Positions 1 to 6,909 of a stretch of 11,434 nt of DNA are shown here, one piece after another. The notes under the pieces are model-generated. The model saw only the letters and a program-made list of their open reading frames with translations. It searched no databases and had not been told where the DNA came from. Source of the stretch: Thermococcus sp. (GTDB lineage: Archaea > Methanobacteriota_B > Thermococci > Thermococcales > Thermococcaceae); NCBI GenBank assembly GCA_021160985.1, contig JAGHBN010000158.1, positions 1-11,434 on the forward strand, read 5' to 3'. Numbering within the stretch: the first letter of the stretch is position 1; every line of letters starts with the position of its first letter. The position numbers and the translations under genes are program-made.

Positions 1-803
1 ATGCTCCCATTAGCATCCTCATGATACACTCTCCGGGCAACGTTTCTCCCCAGCCAGTAAACCTCAATGTGAGTGAGATTCCCCTCAGCCCAAACCAAGA
101 CGAGCCAAACCATACTGCCGTTGTATGCGATTTCACTGCCGTACAATCCCTGTAGTGTAACATTCAAGAACATCACACCATCAGTTTCATTAATCAGGCC
201 GATTTTTTCCATTTTGTCACCTTCGGACCAACCCACCCCAGTAGCGAACCATTCTTTTAGGGGTGGGATCCAAGTCATGGTTCCTGAGACGTTCAGGGGG
301 ATTAACTTATCATTCGGGAGGAGGTACATGTCCGTGAGGTAGTAGCACTCCCCTGTGGCAGGATTGTCGTTTGGACTGCTCTTCAGGAAGGTTAAGAGGT
401 ACTCCTCCCCATCCCACCAGATTCTGAGGTCGTTGTACGCGCAAATGGTGCCGTTCACAAAAGTCTTAACGTGTTTGAGCGTGCTATTGTAGATGTAAAG
501 CCCAACCACTGGCCCCAATCCCTTCTGGAGGAGCCAGTACTCCCCATTCCAATGCACTGGAGAGTACTTTTCCAGACTGAAGTTCAGAGGGCGCACTCTC
601 GTAAAACGCCCGTTCTCATAAACCAGCTCCATCAGGTGATTGTTGCTCGTATTCATAACGAGGAACGCAGCTTTATCACCAATGGAATAGACATTGATAA
701 TCTCAATATCTCCAGTATCTCCAGCTGAAGAGACGAGGGGAAAGGTAATGAGCAAGGAAAGAATGAAAAAGGATACAACTTTAGGGTTCACCAATCGGGG
801 CAA
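1..803 (-). CDS. Secreted, sequon-rich hypothetical protein with W-x-G repeats (3' end outside window)
   Basis: An uninterrupted minus-strand frame runs from 803 past the left edge, giving 267 visible residues. I chose the TTG at 803-801 because GAGGTGA (817-811) sits 7 nt before it. A GTG at 791 overlapping the upstream stop (GTGA) is the alternative. Residues 1-27 form a signal peptide: basic start, hydrophobic core about 9-24, then Ser-Ser-Ala. The mature part has repeated aromatic strand motifs: WNGEYWLL (85-92), WDGEEYLL (130-137) and a later YNGSMVWLV. Such spacing suggests beta-propeller blades, which is inference. Ten N-x-S/T sequons are visible, fitting a glycosylated extracellular or cell-surface protein. 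It overlaps the end of the upstream frameshifted gene by 16 nt, so the two are probably cotranscribed and coupled. No enzymatic motif is recognised and the function is unknown. Confidence is high that it is a gene, low on role. Confidence 0.85.
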   Translation of the reverse strand, partial: MPRLVNPKVVSFFILSLLITFPLVSSAGDTGDIEIINVYSIGDKAAFLVMNTSNNHLMELVYENGRFTRVRPLNFSLEKYSPVHWNGEYWLLQKGLGPVVGLYIYNSTLKHVKTFVNGTICAYNDLRIWWDGEEYLLTFLKSSPNDNPATGECYYLTDMYLLPNDKLIPLNVSGTMTWIPPLKEWFATGVGWSEGDKMEKIGLINETDGVMFLNVTLQGLYGSEIAYNGSMVWLVLVWAEGNLTHIEVYWLGRNVARRVYHEDANGS

Positions 804-1703
804 TGCCTCTTCACCTCGCGGACATTATCCAGGTCAACACCGTAGTAATACGCTCTTTGGGGCCATATACCTTTGACCTTGGAATTCTTTTGGGCGGCAA
901 CGTAATCACATGCCCTGTCTATCAGGCCCGGATACTTGTCAATACTTCCGTCAACTTCCATTTCTATATACCCATTGGGAATACTCCATACCCAATTCAA
1001 GACCTTAACTAGTGCATCAATACCGTCCTTTAAATATGGATAATCACTGGGAGATCCTTTCAAAGTCCTATTGTAATATTCCTTCCATCTCTGATAATAA
1101 TGAGGCTGAACAAAAACAAATGTAAAGTAATCCGCCAATGATTTTATGTCAGTGTTATCAAGATTCAGTCTATCATGAGCATACGGTATCCAAATGAACT
1201 GCTGACCCCATCCCTTAATCTTGTCGGAGAGCGTGGCTATGTCCTCCTCATAAACAACCCCTCTAACAATCTGCCATGAGAATTCAAGATTCCAGTAGAA
1301 CCCACGCTCCAGCCCACCAGTATTTGTGTAAACACCATCAACCCAGCCCCTCCAGTAATTGAGTCTCCTAACTGGAGGTTTTACTGTGTAGTGTGAATCT
1401 TCGAATTTTTTTCCACTGCTCCTTATCGTCCTTAACCAACACAGGGATCTCGACTAGGTACGGGAGACCCGGGCTTACAACCCTCTCAATCCATTGTGCA
1501 AGATTCTTACCGTCGTTATAACCTGCTTCATAAGTGTAGCCGCTCATCGGCACCTGCCCGTATTCTCCATCTGCCCCCGGAGCATGGAGTATTATCAAGT
1601 AATCAAACCCCAGATCACGTAGTCTAGAAGTTGATACGTTTTTACTAAACATCTCATAGTTCCCCTCCCGAGGCATGAAATACCAAAGCGCATACTTCGC
1701 CAT
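788..1703 (-). pseudogene. DUF4855-like cytoplasmic protein, interrupted by a frameshift at an A7 run
   Basis: Two minus-strand frames join into one protein of about 304 residues. The first starts at ATG 1703-1701, with GGAGGTGA at 1715-1708, and reads MAKYALWYFMPREGNYEMF to about 1406. The second continues from about 1405 through WRGWVDGVYTNTGG and WIPYAHDR to the TGA at 788-790. The change of frame lies at seven A residues (1412-1406 on the minus strand). Removing one A restores the full frame; without the shift the first frame stops at 1368. The WIPY segment followed by the VFVQPHYY segment resembles DUF4855, a family related to TIM-barrel glycoside hydrolases as I remember it; that assignment is tentative. 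No signal peptide is visible. It is the first gene of a unit with the secreted protein downstream. The break could be a sequencing error, a true mutation, or a slippage site. Confidence 0.7.
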
Positions 1704-1744
1704 TGTATCACCTCCGATCTCATTGATGCACATTATACAGCATA

Positions 1745-1760
1745 CTATATAAGCTTTTCT
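1745..1760 (-). promoter_or_regulatory. BRE/TATA promoter of the DUF4855-like / secreted protein unit
   Basis: The minus strand reads AGAAAAG (BRE-like, 1760-1754) followed by CTTATATAG (TATA, 1753-1745). The predicted start is about 25 nt downstream, near 1724, leaving a leader of about 20 nt. That leader holds the GGAGGTGA at 1715-1708 before the ATG at 1703. Spacing is textbook for Thermococcales. Confidence 0.75.
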
Positions 1761-1993
1761 CCTTGTTATTCATAATTTAAGTTATCAGTTATATGCCTAG
1801 AATAGAGGCGGACATTTAAATTAAACAAATCAACAAAAAGTTATAGTAATATCTCCCTCAGCAGTGAGATTAACCACCAATGAGTTAGGCCTAAAGAACA
1901 GGAGTGCAACCACGTTTTAATATTCCCCGACAAGGCACGAAAGAAGGAAAGTGTATTAAACACTCCCTCAAACTTCAACAGGGGTGAGAGAAA
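1761..1993. promoter_or_regulatory. AT-rich divergent intergenic region with weak TATA candidates for ttuA
   Basis: I see no gene on either strand. For the plus-strand ttuA gene two TATA-like boxes are present: TTTTAATAT at 1915-1923 (predicted start near 1945, leader about 49 nt) and TATTAAAC at 1954-1961 (start near 1983, leader about 11 nt). The Shine-Dalgarno GGTGAG lies at 1983-1988. Neither box is decisive. No C/D or H/ACA boxes were found here. Confidence 0.35.
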
Positions 1994-2938
1994 ATGCCAA
2001 TTAGATGCAAGTTCTGCGAGAAGCCAGCGTTCATCAAGCTCCACTACCCGAAGATGTACCTCTGTCCGGAGCACTTCACCGAATACTTCGAGAGAAAGGT
2101 TAAGCGGACGATAGAGCGCTACAAGATGCTCAAACCGGACGAGAGGGTTCTGGTAGTGGTGAGCGGTGGAAAGGACTCGGCCGTTACCGCCCACATCCTC
2201 AAAAAGTTCGGCTACGACATCGAGTGCCTCCACATAAACCTTGGAATCGGCGAGTACAGCGAGAAGAGCGAGGAGTATGCAAAGAAGCAGTGCGAGGCCT
2301 TAGGGGTTCCTCTTCACATCGTCCGAGTTAAAGAGCTATTCGGGAAGGGCATCGGCGAGGTCAGGACGAGAAGGCCGACCTGCTCCTACTGCGGGCTGAC
2401 AAAGCGCTACATCTTCAACAAGTTCGCCTACGACAACGGCTTTGATGTAGTTGCCACCGGCCACAACCTCGACGACGAGGCGAGCTTCATATTCTCCAAC
2501 ATGATGCACTGGAACACGCAGTACCTGGCAAAGCAGGGGCCAGTAACGCCGAGCGCGTTCAACGGCAAGCTGGTCAAGAAGGTAAAGCCCCTCTACGAGG
2601 TCACAGAGAGGGAGGTAGTCGCCTACGCCTTAGCCAACGGCATCGAGTACATGATGGAGGAGTGCCCGCACGCGGTCGGGGCGACGACGATCGAGTACAA
2701 GGAAATACTCAACGAGATGGAGGAGAAGAGGCCCGGAACGAAAATCAACTTCGTCAAGGGATTCCTGAAGAAGAAGCACCTCTTCGAGGCCGAGCTTCAG
2801 GAGGCAGAGCTGAGGGAGTGCAAAGTCTGCGGCATGCCTGCAAGTGGTGAGATCTGCTCGTTCTGCAGGTTCTGGAGGCTTGAAAAGCCGATAGACTTCA
2901 GTGCAACTCACGGACACTACAGCGAGGAGACCAGGTAG
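1994..2938 (+). CDS. ttuA: TtuA, tRNA 2-thiouridine (s2U54) synthetase
   Basis: The 314-residue product adenylates and thiolates U54 in the T-loop of tRNA, a heat-stabilising modification; this role is known for the family. Visible motifs are an N-terminal zinc site (C5, C8, C24, H27), the PP-loop SGGKDS (57-62) that binds ATP, GHNLDDEA (156-163), and a C-terminal zinc site (C276, C279, C288, C291). C130, C133 and C224 are the three cysteines that hold the [4Fe-4S] cluster in the Pyrococcus horikoshii enzyme. The sequence is close to that enzyme as I recall it, with the same length and the same CSYCGLTKRYI block. The ATG follows GGTGAG by 5 nt. The 3' end overlaps the convergent kinase-like gene by 22 nt. 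A paralog starts at 10498. Sulfur would come from a TtuB-type ubiquitin-like carrier, which is not in this window. Confidence 0.92.
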   Translation: MPIRCKFCEKPAFIKLHYPKMYLCPEHFTEYFERKVKRTIERYKMLKPDERVLVVVSGGKDSAVTAHILKKFGYDIECLHINLGIGEYSEKSEEYAKKQCEALGVPLHIVRVKELFGKGIGEVRTRRPTCSYCGLTKRYIFNKFAYDNGFDVVATGHNLDDEASFIFSNMMHWNTQYLAKQGPVTPSAFNGKLVKKVKPLYEVTEREVVAYALANGIEYMMEECPHAVGATTIEYKEILNEMEEKRPGTKINFVKGFLKKKHLFEAELQEAELRECKVCGMPASGEICSFCRFWRLEKPIDFSATHGHYSEETR

Positions 2939-3540
2939 AGCACGGTGCCCACAGCAAGCTGGTTCGAGAAGTTGTCATCGGGGGGAAGGTTGTAGAACTC
3001 AACTATCGTCCCAACTGCCGCTCCTACCAAAGCCCCCTCAAGCCCAACGAGGGGGGCAAGGATGAGAACCGCCGAGAGGAGATACGCCAGACTGCCTTCC
3101 AGGCTCTTCCCGTTTGAAAAACGGTGTCTTCCCATGGACTTCCCTATGATGGCCGCCAGAGCATCCCCCACGGTTGCAACCATTATGGCGCCAACGGCAA
3201 TGTTTGCCGGGAAGAAGTAGACAAGGATGAATGAGGCCGCTGCAAAGTAGATGTGGGCCGCAACCCTCTCGCGCTCATGGCCCCGCGTGATCTCGTCTAT
3301 CTGCCTCTCCAGCACCTCCATCCTCTCAAAGACGTCGTCATCGACGTATATCCTGAGGCGGCGCTTTATGCTGTCCCTGAACTCCTCAATTATCCTAAAG
3401 GGCTCGAGAATCACAAAGAGGAAGAAGGCAATGCCCGTTAAACTCAGGGCCGCCTCCCGCCCGAAGAGGCAGTAAACCAGAGGCACTGTGAGGCCGGTTA
3501 CATGGAGGGCCTTTCTCTTAAGCTCTTTTTTGATGCTCAC
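2917..3540 (-). CDS. Dolichol-kinase-like, CTP-dependent polyprenol/diacylglycerol kinase family membrane protein
   Basis: The 207-residue polytopic membrane protein belongs to the SEC59/DGK1/VTE5 group, which phosphorylates polyprenols or diacylglycerol using CTP. The family signature is visible: GDALAAIIGKSMGRHRF (125-141), KSLEGS (145-150) and the EFYNLPPDDN block near the C-terminus (181-190), in the order seen in the family. Hydrophobic spans occur around 15-48, 95-130 and 150-205, with a charged amphipathic stretch at 50-95. In archaea a likely substrate is dolichol for glycan carriers, or another isoprenoid alcohol; the substrate is inferred. The GTG start (3540-3538) follows GGAGGTGAT with 5 nt spacing and overlaps the end of the upstream HAD gene by 23 nt, so translation is coupled. 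Its end overlaps ttuA tail to tail. Confidence 0.82.
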   Translation of the reverse strand: MSIKKELKRKALHVTGLTVPLVYCLFGREAALSLTGIAFFLFVILEPFRIIEEFRDSIKRRLRIYVDDDVFERMEVLERQIDEITRGHERERVAAHIYFAAASFILVYFFPANIAVGAIMVATVGDALAAIIGKSMGRHRFSNGKSLEGSLAYLLSAVLILAPLVGLEGALVGAAVGTIVEFYNLPPDDNFSNQLAVGTVLYLVSSL

Positions 3541-4207
3541 GCCTTATCACCTCCAGGGCCCCCAACAGGCTGCCGACGGTGTAGTCGGCGTGCCTGCTGT
3601 GCCTGCCCCCGAAGTACCCCCTTCTCACCATTATGGTGGTGGCGTTTATGGCCTTTCCGCCCGCCATGTCCGTGTCGTCCCTATCTCCCACGACGTAAAC
3701 TTCGTCGTCCGGGAACATGCGCTTTGCAAGGCGGAAATTGTGGGGTTCGAGCTTGCTGTGCCCGGTTTCACCGCTTATTATCACCCCATCAAAGTAGCTC
3801 CTTATACCGAGGTATTCAAGCTTTTTGCGCTGCCATTTGGATGACGAATCAGTTATCAGAACGAGCTTCGCCCCCATGGACTTAACACCCTCAAGAAACG
3901 GAACAGCATCCGGAAAGAGCCTGAGTTCCGAGAAGAATATTCTATCAACGAGGTTCACCATTTCCTCTAGATCGGCGGGAGATATGTCGCTGTAAACCTT
4001 GGACAGAACCCTCTCAAGTATCTTGTCGAAGTCCATCATGTGAAGCTCCTTCGACTGCTCCAGCTCCCTGTATCGGGCGGTCGCAATGTAAAAGAAGGCT
4101 TTGAGCTTCCTCCGCCTGATAAGAATGGGGATAAGCCTGAGCATGGTTCTTTTTCCAGCATCCCATGTGTTGCAGAGGGTATCATCGAGATCTACAAGGA
4201 CAAGCAT
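3518..4207 (-). CDS. HAD-superfamily phosphatase (phosphoglycolate-phosphatase-like)
   Basis: The 229-residue product is a soluble HAD hydrolase. Motif I is DLDDT (D6 nucleophile, D8 acid/base), motif II is ITDSS (T119-D120), the motif III lysine is K152 in HSKLEPHNF, and motif IV is GDRDDTD (about 174-180). Residues 11-110 form a helical cap. The frame is open back to a TTG at 4249, with ATGs at 4231 and 4207. I prefer 4207: GGAGG lies at 4223-4219, the predicted transcript start from the TATA near 4255 falls at about 4230, and D6 then sits at the usual distance from the N-terminus. The gene is first in a coupled pair with the dolichol-kinase-like gene, overlapping it by 23 nt. The substrate is unknown; a phosphorylated lipid or sugar precursor would fit the partner but is inference. 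Confidence 0.85.
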   Translation of the reverse strand: MLVLVDLDDTLCNTWDAGKRTMLRLIPILIRRRKLKAFFYIATARYRELEQSKELHMMDFDKILERVLSKVYSDISPADLEEMVNLVDRIFFSELRLFPDAVPFLEGVKSMGAKLVLITDSSSKWQRKKLEYLGIRSYFDGVIISGETGHSKLEPHNFRLAKRMFPDDEVYVVGDRDDTDMAGGKAINATTIMVRRGYFGGRHSRHADYTVGSLLGALEVIRREHQKRA

Positions 4208-4247
4208 GTTAACGAGTCCCTCCACAGGCATTTTAACCCTTTGGGTC

Positions 4248-4260
4248 AAACTTTAAAAGA
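4248..4260. promoter_or_regulatory. Shared divergent TATA element (HAD pair leftwards, DUF131/antiporter rightwards)
   Basis: A near-symmetric CTTTAAAAG (4251-4259) can serve as a TATA box in both directions. To the left it predicts a start near 4230, with a 22-nt leader and Shine-Dalgarno before the HAD ATG at 4207. To the right it predicts a start near 4281, essentially at the DUF131 ATG at 4283, which lacks a Shine-Dalgarno site. A second AT-rich box (TTTTTAAT, 4273-4280) is an alternative for the leftward gene. Confidence 0.5.
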
Positions 4261-4282
4261 TCAATGACGGGCTTTTTAATGT

Positions 4283-4534
4283 ATGGACAAGGGAAGCGCC
4301 TTAATCCTCGGTGGGATGGGCCTCATACTGGTTGGGTTCATCCTTATCTTCATCGGGACACTCCTTTTAGCGGCACATGGAGAGGGTGAGGTTGAGGGCG
4401 GAGGAGTGATAATGATAGGCCCCATACCAATCGTCTTCGGGACAAGCAGAGGTGCGGCCACGTTCGCCATGATTCTTGCACTGATTTTGATGGGGGCATG
4501 GATAATCCTGAGCCTGATTGCCCGGGGGGACTGA
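4283..4534 (+). CDS. DUF131 family small membrane protein
   Basis: The 83-residue protein has two membrane helices (about 5-30 and 60-80). Between them is the family-typical loop GEVEGGGVIMIGPIPIVFG, which I recognise from DUF131 (TIGR00304), an archaeal family of unknown function. The ATG at 4283 has no Shine-Dalgarno; a leaderless transcript from the TATA at 4251-4259 explains this. An in-frame ATG at 4316 is less likely because it would remove the first half of helix 1. The stop at 4532-4534 lies 1 nt before the antiporter ATG, so the two are surely an operon, which suggests an accessory role to the transporter. That role is inferred from context only. Confidence 0.83.
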   Translation: MDKGSALILGGMGLILVGFILIFIGTLLLAAHGEGEVEGGGVIMIGPIPIVFGTSRGAATFAMILALILMGAWIILSLIARGD

Positions 4535-4535
4535 A

Positions 4536-5711
4536 ATGGACTTCTTAGCATCCCTCGCAATTCTCCTAGTGATAGCCAAGAGCGTAGAGTGGGCCTTTGA
4601 AAAGGTCGAAATCCATCCAATCATCGCCCACGTTCTCACGGGCATCGTTCTCGGACCTTTCGTCCTCGGAATCATAGAGCCCACCGAGGAGCTGAAGGTT
4701 CTCTCCACGTTCGGCCTCATAATGATGATGCTCTACATGGGGCTTACAAGCAACTTCTCCGCAATAGCCCAGAACACCAAGAAATCCGTCTTCGTAGCGT
4801 TTCTTGGAGTAGTCGTCTCCTTCGTGCTCGGCTTTCTCACGGTGTACTACTTTGGCAAGGGCCTAACTGCAGCAATCTTCGTAGGCATAACCCTTGGCAA
4901 CACCGCCATCGAGGTCACGAGCGGTGTCCTCGTCAAGGAACGCGTTAAAAGGGAGGTCTCCTCAATACTCATGGGTGCGGCCTTCGCCGATGATATCATG
5001 GCCGTCTACCTCATCGGTATTATAACCGCCATGGCGAGCGGAAGCCTTGATCCCCTCTCTTTCGGATGGCTGACCGTGAAAATCTTCAGTTTCATAGCGG
5101 CCACGCTTCTGATTTCCGAGTTCGTCTTCAAGCGCTCCCGCTGGTTCTTTTCAATAGTGAGAAACCTCAACGTCTTCTTCACGTTCACGCTCATCCTCAC
5201 CTTTGCGCTGGCGATAATAGCGGAGTGGGCCGGACTGAACCAGATAATAGGGGCGTACTTAGCAGGCCTCACAATAAGCAGGCTCCGTGAGAGAAAGGAC
5301 CCCCTCGTTGTAACAAGGATAAAGCTCAACGAGCTCATAGAAGACCTGCAGGTTGTCCTCACAGAGTTCTTCATCCCCCTCTTCTTCATCTACGTGGGGC
5401 TTATGTTCAACCCACCGCTGTCTAGCATAAGTCCAGTTCTCATAGGCCTGTTATATGCCTCCGCAGTTCTCGGAAAGCTCATAGGCTGCGGTCTTGGGGC
5501 CAGGATATCGGGTCTCAACTGGAAGGACGCCCTAACGGTCGGAATTGGTATGGGTGGCAGGGGAAGCCTCGAACTGGCCATACTGACCTTCGGACTGAGC
5601 GCCGGGCTCATAGACCAGACGCTCTTCGCAAGCGTCATCGTGGTTTCCATGCTCACGGCACTGAGCACGCCTGCCTTCTTCAAGACCTACCTAAAAAGGG
5701 CAAAAGCTTAA
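4536..5711 (+). CDS. CPA2-family Na+(K+)/H+ antiporter, NapA/Kef-like membrane domain
   Basis: The 391-residue protein has about 12 membrane helices and is a monovalent-cation/proton antiporter. Diagnostic features are LTGIVLGPFVLG near 34-45, the unwound-helix segment GNTAIEVTSGVLVKE (121-135), and paired aspartates D152-D153 in AAFADDIMAVYL. The Asp-Asp pair is the ion site of electrogenic CPA2 members such as NapA. GMGGRGSLELAI near 345 carries the basic residue of the late core helix, here Arg. No C-terminal RCK/TrkA-N domain is present, so it is shorter than Kef proteins. I chose ATG 4536, with GGGGGGA at 4524-4530 before it and 1 nt after the DUF131 stop; a TTG at 4518 extends the frame by 6 residues. 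The cation (Na+ versus K+) cannot be told from sequence alone. Confidence 0.88.
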   Translation: MDFLASLAILLVIAKSVEWAFEKVEIHPIIAHVLTGIVLGPFVLGIIEPTEELKVLSTFGLIMMMLYMGLTSNFSAIAQNTKKSVFVAFLGVVVSFVLGFLTVYYFGKGLTAAIFVGITLGNTAIEVTSGVLVKERVKREVSSILMGAAFADDIMAVYLIGIITAMASGSLDPLSFGWLTVKIFSFIAATLLISEFVFKRSRWFFSIVRNLNVFFTFTLILTFALAIIAEWAGLNQIIGAYLAGLTISRLRERKDPLVVTRIKLNELIEDLQVVLTEFFIPLFFIYVGLMFNPPLSSISPVLIGLLYASAVLGKLIGCGLGARISGLNWKDALTVGIGMGGRGSLELAILTFGLSAGLIDQTLFASVIVVSMLTALSTPAFFKTYLKRAKA

Positions 5712-5739
5712 ATCCCCACCCCCCAACTCCCGCCGGTGA
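5700..5739 (+). promoter_or_regulatory. Promoter and Shine-Dalgarno of mfnA
   Basis: GCTTAAAT (5706-5713), preceded by the purine-rich GGCAAAA, forms a TATA/BRE candidate overlapping the antiporter stop. The predicted start is near 5734-5736. GGTGAG (5735-5740) lies just before the ATG at 5744. The leader would be very short, so cotranscription from the antiporter gene is also possible. Confidence 0.45.
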
Positions 5740-5743
5740 GAGT

Positions 5744-6895
5744 ATGTTTCCAGAGCGGGGAGCGGGCGAGGAGGAAGTGCTGAGTGAGTTAAGGCGGAAA
5801 ACCGCCGAAGATTTAACGTTCGACTCCGGAAGGATTCTCGGCTCCATGTGCACCTACCCCCACCCCTTTGCGATAAAGATAATCACCGAGTTCATAGACA
5901 GAAACCTCGGAGACCCCGGGCTCCACGTGGGGAGCAGGAAAGTTGAGGAAGAGGCCATCGAGATGCTTTCCAGTCTTCTCGGCCTCGAAAGGGGCTACGG
6001 ACACATAGTCTCCGGGGGTACCGAGGCGAACATCCTGGCCGTGAGGGCCTTCCGCAATTTAGCCGATGTTGAAAAACCAGAGCTGATTCTGCCAAAGAGC
6101 GCGCACTTCTCCTTCATCAAGGCCGGCGAGATGCTGGGAGTCAAGCTCGTCTGGGCGGAGCTCAACGAGGACTACACCGTCAACGTGAGGGACGTTGAGG
6201 AGAAGATTACGGACAACACGATTGGAATCGTCGGAATAGCGGGGACGACAGGTCTGGGTGTCGTTGACGACATCCCTGCGCTCAGCGATGTGGCTCTCGA
6301 CTACGGGCTTCCCCTTCACGTGGATGCGGCCTTCGGAGGCTTCGTAATTCCATTCGCCAAGGGGCTGGGTTACGAGCTCCCAGACTTCGATTTCAGGCTC
6401 AAGGGAGTTAAGAGCATAACAATAGACCCCCACAAAATGGGGATGGTCCCGATTCCTGCGGGCGGGATAATATTCAGGGAGAAGAAGTACATAGACGCGA
6501 TAAGCGTTTTGGCCCCTTACTTAGCCGGAGGAAGGATATGGCAGGCTACGATAACGGGAACGAGGCCGGGCGCAAACGCCTTGGCCGTCTGGGCGATGAT
6601 AAAGCACCTCGGCTTCGAGGGCTACAAGGAAATCGTGAGAAAGGCTATGGAGCTGAGCCGGTGGTTCGCGGGCGAGCTGAAGAAGATTCCGGGCGTTTAC
6701 CTCATACGCGAGCCCGTGCTCAACATCGTCTCCTTCGGCACGGAGAACCTTGAGCGGGTCGAGGAGGAGTTGAAGAGGAGGGGATGGGGCATAAGCGCCC
6801 ACCGCGGCTACATCAGGATTGTCTTGATGCCCCACGTCAGGAAGGAGCACCTGGAAGAGTTTTTGAGGGATTTGAGGGAAATTATGAAGGGCTAA
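5744..6895 (+). CDS. mfnA: MfnA-type PLP decarboxylase (L-aspartate / L-tyrosine decarboxylase)
   Basis: The 383-residue product is a group II PLP-dependent decarboxylase. Visible signatures are SGGTEANILA (90-99), the H121 cofactor-stacking histidine, HVDAAFGG (192-199) with D194 for the pyridine nitrogen, and the Schiff-base lysine K231 in DPHKMGM. In methanogens MfnA makes tyramine for methanofuran. In Thermococcales, which lack methanofuran, the characterised homolog is an aspartate 1-decarboxylase that makes beta-alanine for coenzyme A, so that is the likely role here. The ATG at 5744 follows GGTGAG. Length is normal for the family and no lesion is seen. Its 3' end faces the ATPase gene with 14 nt between the stop codons. 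Confidence 0.93.
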   Translation: MFPERGAGEEEVLSELRRKTAEDLTFDSGRILGSMCTYPHPFAIKIITEFIDRNLGDPGLHVGSRKVEEEAIEMLSSLLGLERGYGHIVSGGTEANILAVRAFRNLADVEKPELILPKSAHFSFIKAGEMLGVKLVWAELNEDYTVNVRDVEEKITDNTIGIVGIAGTTGLGVVDDIPALSDVALDYGLPLHVDAAFGGFVIPFAKGLGYELPDFDFRLKGVKSITIDPHKMGMVPIPAGGIIFREKKYIDAISVLAPYLAGGRIWQATITGTRPGANALAVWAMIKHLGFEGYKEIVRKAMELSRWFAGELKKIPGVYLIREPVLNIVSFGTENLERVEEELKRRGWGISAHRGYIRIVLMPHVRKEHLEEFLRDLREIMKG

Positions 6896-6903
6896 AGAAA
6901 AAG
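6896..6903 (-). terminator. T-rich terminator for the ATPase gene
   Basis: The minus strand reads TTTTTCTTT just after the ATPase stop, inside the short convergent gap with mfnA. Archaeal termination commonly uses such T runs without a stem. Confidence 0.4.
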
Positions 6904-6909
6904 CCAATA

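Noticed and set aside
73..1012. Plus-strand open frames opposite the left-edge genes
   Set aside because: They lie over minus-strand frames that have a signal peptide, Shine-Dalgarno sites and a promoter; the plus-strand translations have no recognisable domain.
1841..2233. Minus-strand frame of 130 residues overlapping the ttuA start
   Set aside because: It is antisense to the conserved TtuA N-terminus, its low-complexity Leu/Val-rich content mirrors the other strand, and no Shine-Dalgarno or promoter fits.
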